Assembly (NCBI GenBank): GCA_045617405.1 | Contig: JAZLIL010000183.1 | Coordinates: forward strand, 1 to 15,860 | DNA length: 15,860 nucleotides | Origin: JAZLIL01 sp045617405 | Lineage (GTDB): Bacteria; Bacillota; Clostridia; Lachnospirales; Lachnospiraceae | Reading direction: 5' to 3' | Made by a program: the position numbers and the translations under genes | Shown here: one piece after another, positions 15,331 to 15,860 of the stretch | Layout of the letters: each line of letters opens with the position of its first letter | How positions within the stretch are numbered: position 1 is the stretch's first letter | The notes under the pieces: generated by a model | What the model saw: only the letters and a program-made list of their open reading frames with translations | What the model was told of the DNA's origin: nothing | Database searches by the model: none

Positions 15331-15364
15331 GGGTGTGCCAGGTTGATCTTGGCACACCCTTTTT
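15331..15364 (+). terminator. Riboswitch-linked intrinsic terminator
   Basis: A 10-bp stem GGGTGTGCCA/TGGCACACCC (15331-15340, 15350-15359) is followed by five T. The stem's inner part differs from the first copy (10814) on both arms together, a compensatory change. Confidence 0.88.
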
Positions 15365-15410
15365 GCGTTTCACGTGGAGCTCATTTACGGTAAAAGGAAA
15401 GCGGGGAAAT

Positions 15411-15860
15411 ATGAAGAAAAATGGAACCGGGAGATTAAAATTAGTACTTCTTCTCATCGCCTTGATGCTCGTTATCATGACAGGCTGCACTGCGGAGAAT
15501 CCGACGAAGAAAAATGCCGCAGAGCCTGATCCCGACAGTGACAGAGTTCTTGCTGACGTAACGGCGACAGAGCAGGATGCCTTCAACACTGATCCTGTAC
15601 CGGAAGATAAGCCGATGCCTGTGGAACCTCCCGACAGTGACAGAGTTCTTGCTGACGGAACGGCGACAGAGCAGGATGCCTTCAACACTGATCCTGTACC
15701 GGAAGGTAAGCCGATGCCTGTGGAACCCGGGACAAAGAAGATAGACAAAAAGGAAAAAGAGACCTGCACCATCATGATCGAGTGTTCGACTATCCTTCAG
15801 AACATGGATGAACTCACCCCCGGAAAGGAGGAGGTCGTTCCTGAGGACGGTATCATTCTG
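15411..15860 (+). CDS. DUF4430-type lipoprotein (3' end beyond the window)
   Basis: The first 150 residues are present and the frame stays open at the window end. A lipoprotein signal peptide has the lipobox MTGC (Cys26). A Pro/Asp/Glu-rich spacer contains two nearly identical 33-residue units (about 41-106). Then CTIMIECSTILQNMDEL and the following EEVVPEDGIIL match the usual opening of DUF4430 domains in Clostridia, which typically continue with a strand and helix and end in a tyrosine-rich strand; that part is cut off. It follows a cobalamin riboswitch and terminator, so it is probably a cobalamin-repressed membrane-anchored corrinoid-binding protein. GGGG lies about six bases before the ATG. 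The function is inferred from domain and regulation. Confidence 0.85.
   Translation, partial: MKKNGTGRLKLVLLLIALMLVIMTGCTAENPTKKNAAEPDPDSDRVLADVTATEQDAFNTDPVPEDKPMPVEPPDSDRVLADGTATEQDAFNTDPVPEGKPMPVEPGTKKIDKKEKETCTIMIECSTILQNMDELTPGKEEVVPEDGIIL
15531..15728 (+). repeat. Tandem 99-bp in-frame duplication
   Basis: Units 15531-15629 and 15630-15728 differ at only three positions (giving Val/Gly and Asp/Gly changes plus one silent Pro change). Each encodes a 33-residue unit starting PDSDRVLAD and ending KPMPVEP, lengthening the spacer between the lipid anchor and the DUF4430 domain. Confidence 0.95.

Overview
The window looks like a chromosomal piece of a gut- or rumen-type Clostridia, most likely Lachnospiraceae. 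Moderate GC, strong GGAGG-type ribosome binding sites, sigma-A-like promoters, Gram-positive lipoproteins and secreted proteins all fit. The genus is an inference; no marker gene settles it.

Positions 1-9000 hold mostly unrelated housekeeping or accessory genes. In order: a hydrophilic protein I do not recognise (205-1233) and a GNAT acetyltransferase (1267-2091) in one transcriptional unit; a stand-alone ThiF/MoeB-type E1 enzyme on the minus strand (2099-2767); an EamA-type transporter (2947-3825) whose 3' end overlaps a convergent SAM-dependent RNA methyltransferase (3781-4659, minus). Then come a PgeF/YfiH-like multicopper-oxidase-fold protein (4845-5633), a CBS-domain family II inorganic pyrophosphatase (5638-6939), a short formate/nitrite transporter (6952-7563, minus) and a DUF4349 membrane lipoprotein (7817-8971).

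Positions 9000-15860 form the most interesting part: a candidate corrinoid (vitamin B12) capture locus. It has a BtuF-like ABC substrate-binding lipoprotein (9081-9998, minus) and three cobalamin riboswitches on the plus strand (about 10125-10296, 10541-10847 and 15061-15364). The second riboswitch precedes a 1328-residue secreted protein with a DUF4430 (transcobalamin-like C-terminal) domain and C-terminal wall-binding-type repeats. The third precedes a lipoprotein, cut by the window end, that begins a DUF4430-type domain. A simple model is that the wall-associated protein and the lipoprotein catch corrinoids at the surface and pass them to an ABC importer, all switched off when cobalamin is plentiful. 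This model is inference.

The first riboswitch is an orphan. It has its own good promoter and a terminator but no credible ORF before a second terminator at 10404-10436, so it may control a small RNA. The two larger riboswitches are near-identical copies whose stems and loop-loop contact are kept while loops vary.

Short dispersed repeats with a GGGACGGTG core lie in several intergenic regions. One pair, 27 bp and perfectly inverted, brackets the substrate-binding gene plus the orphan riboswitch.
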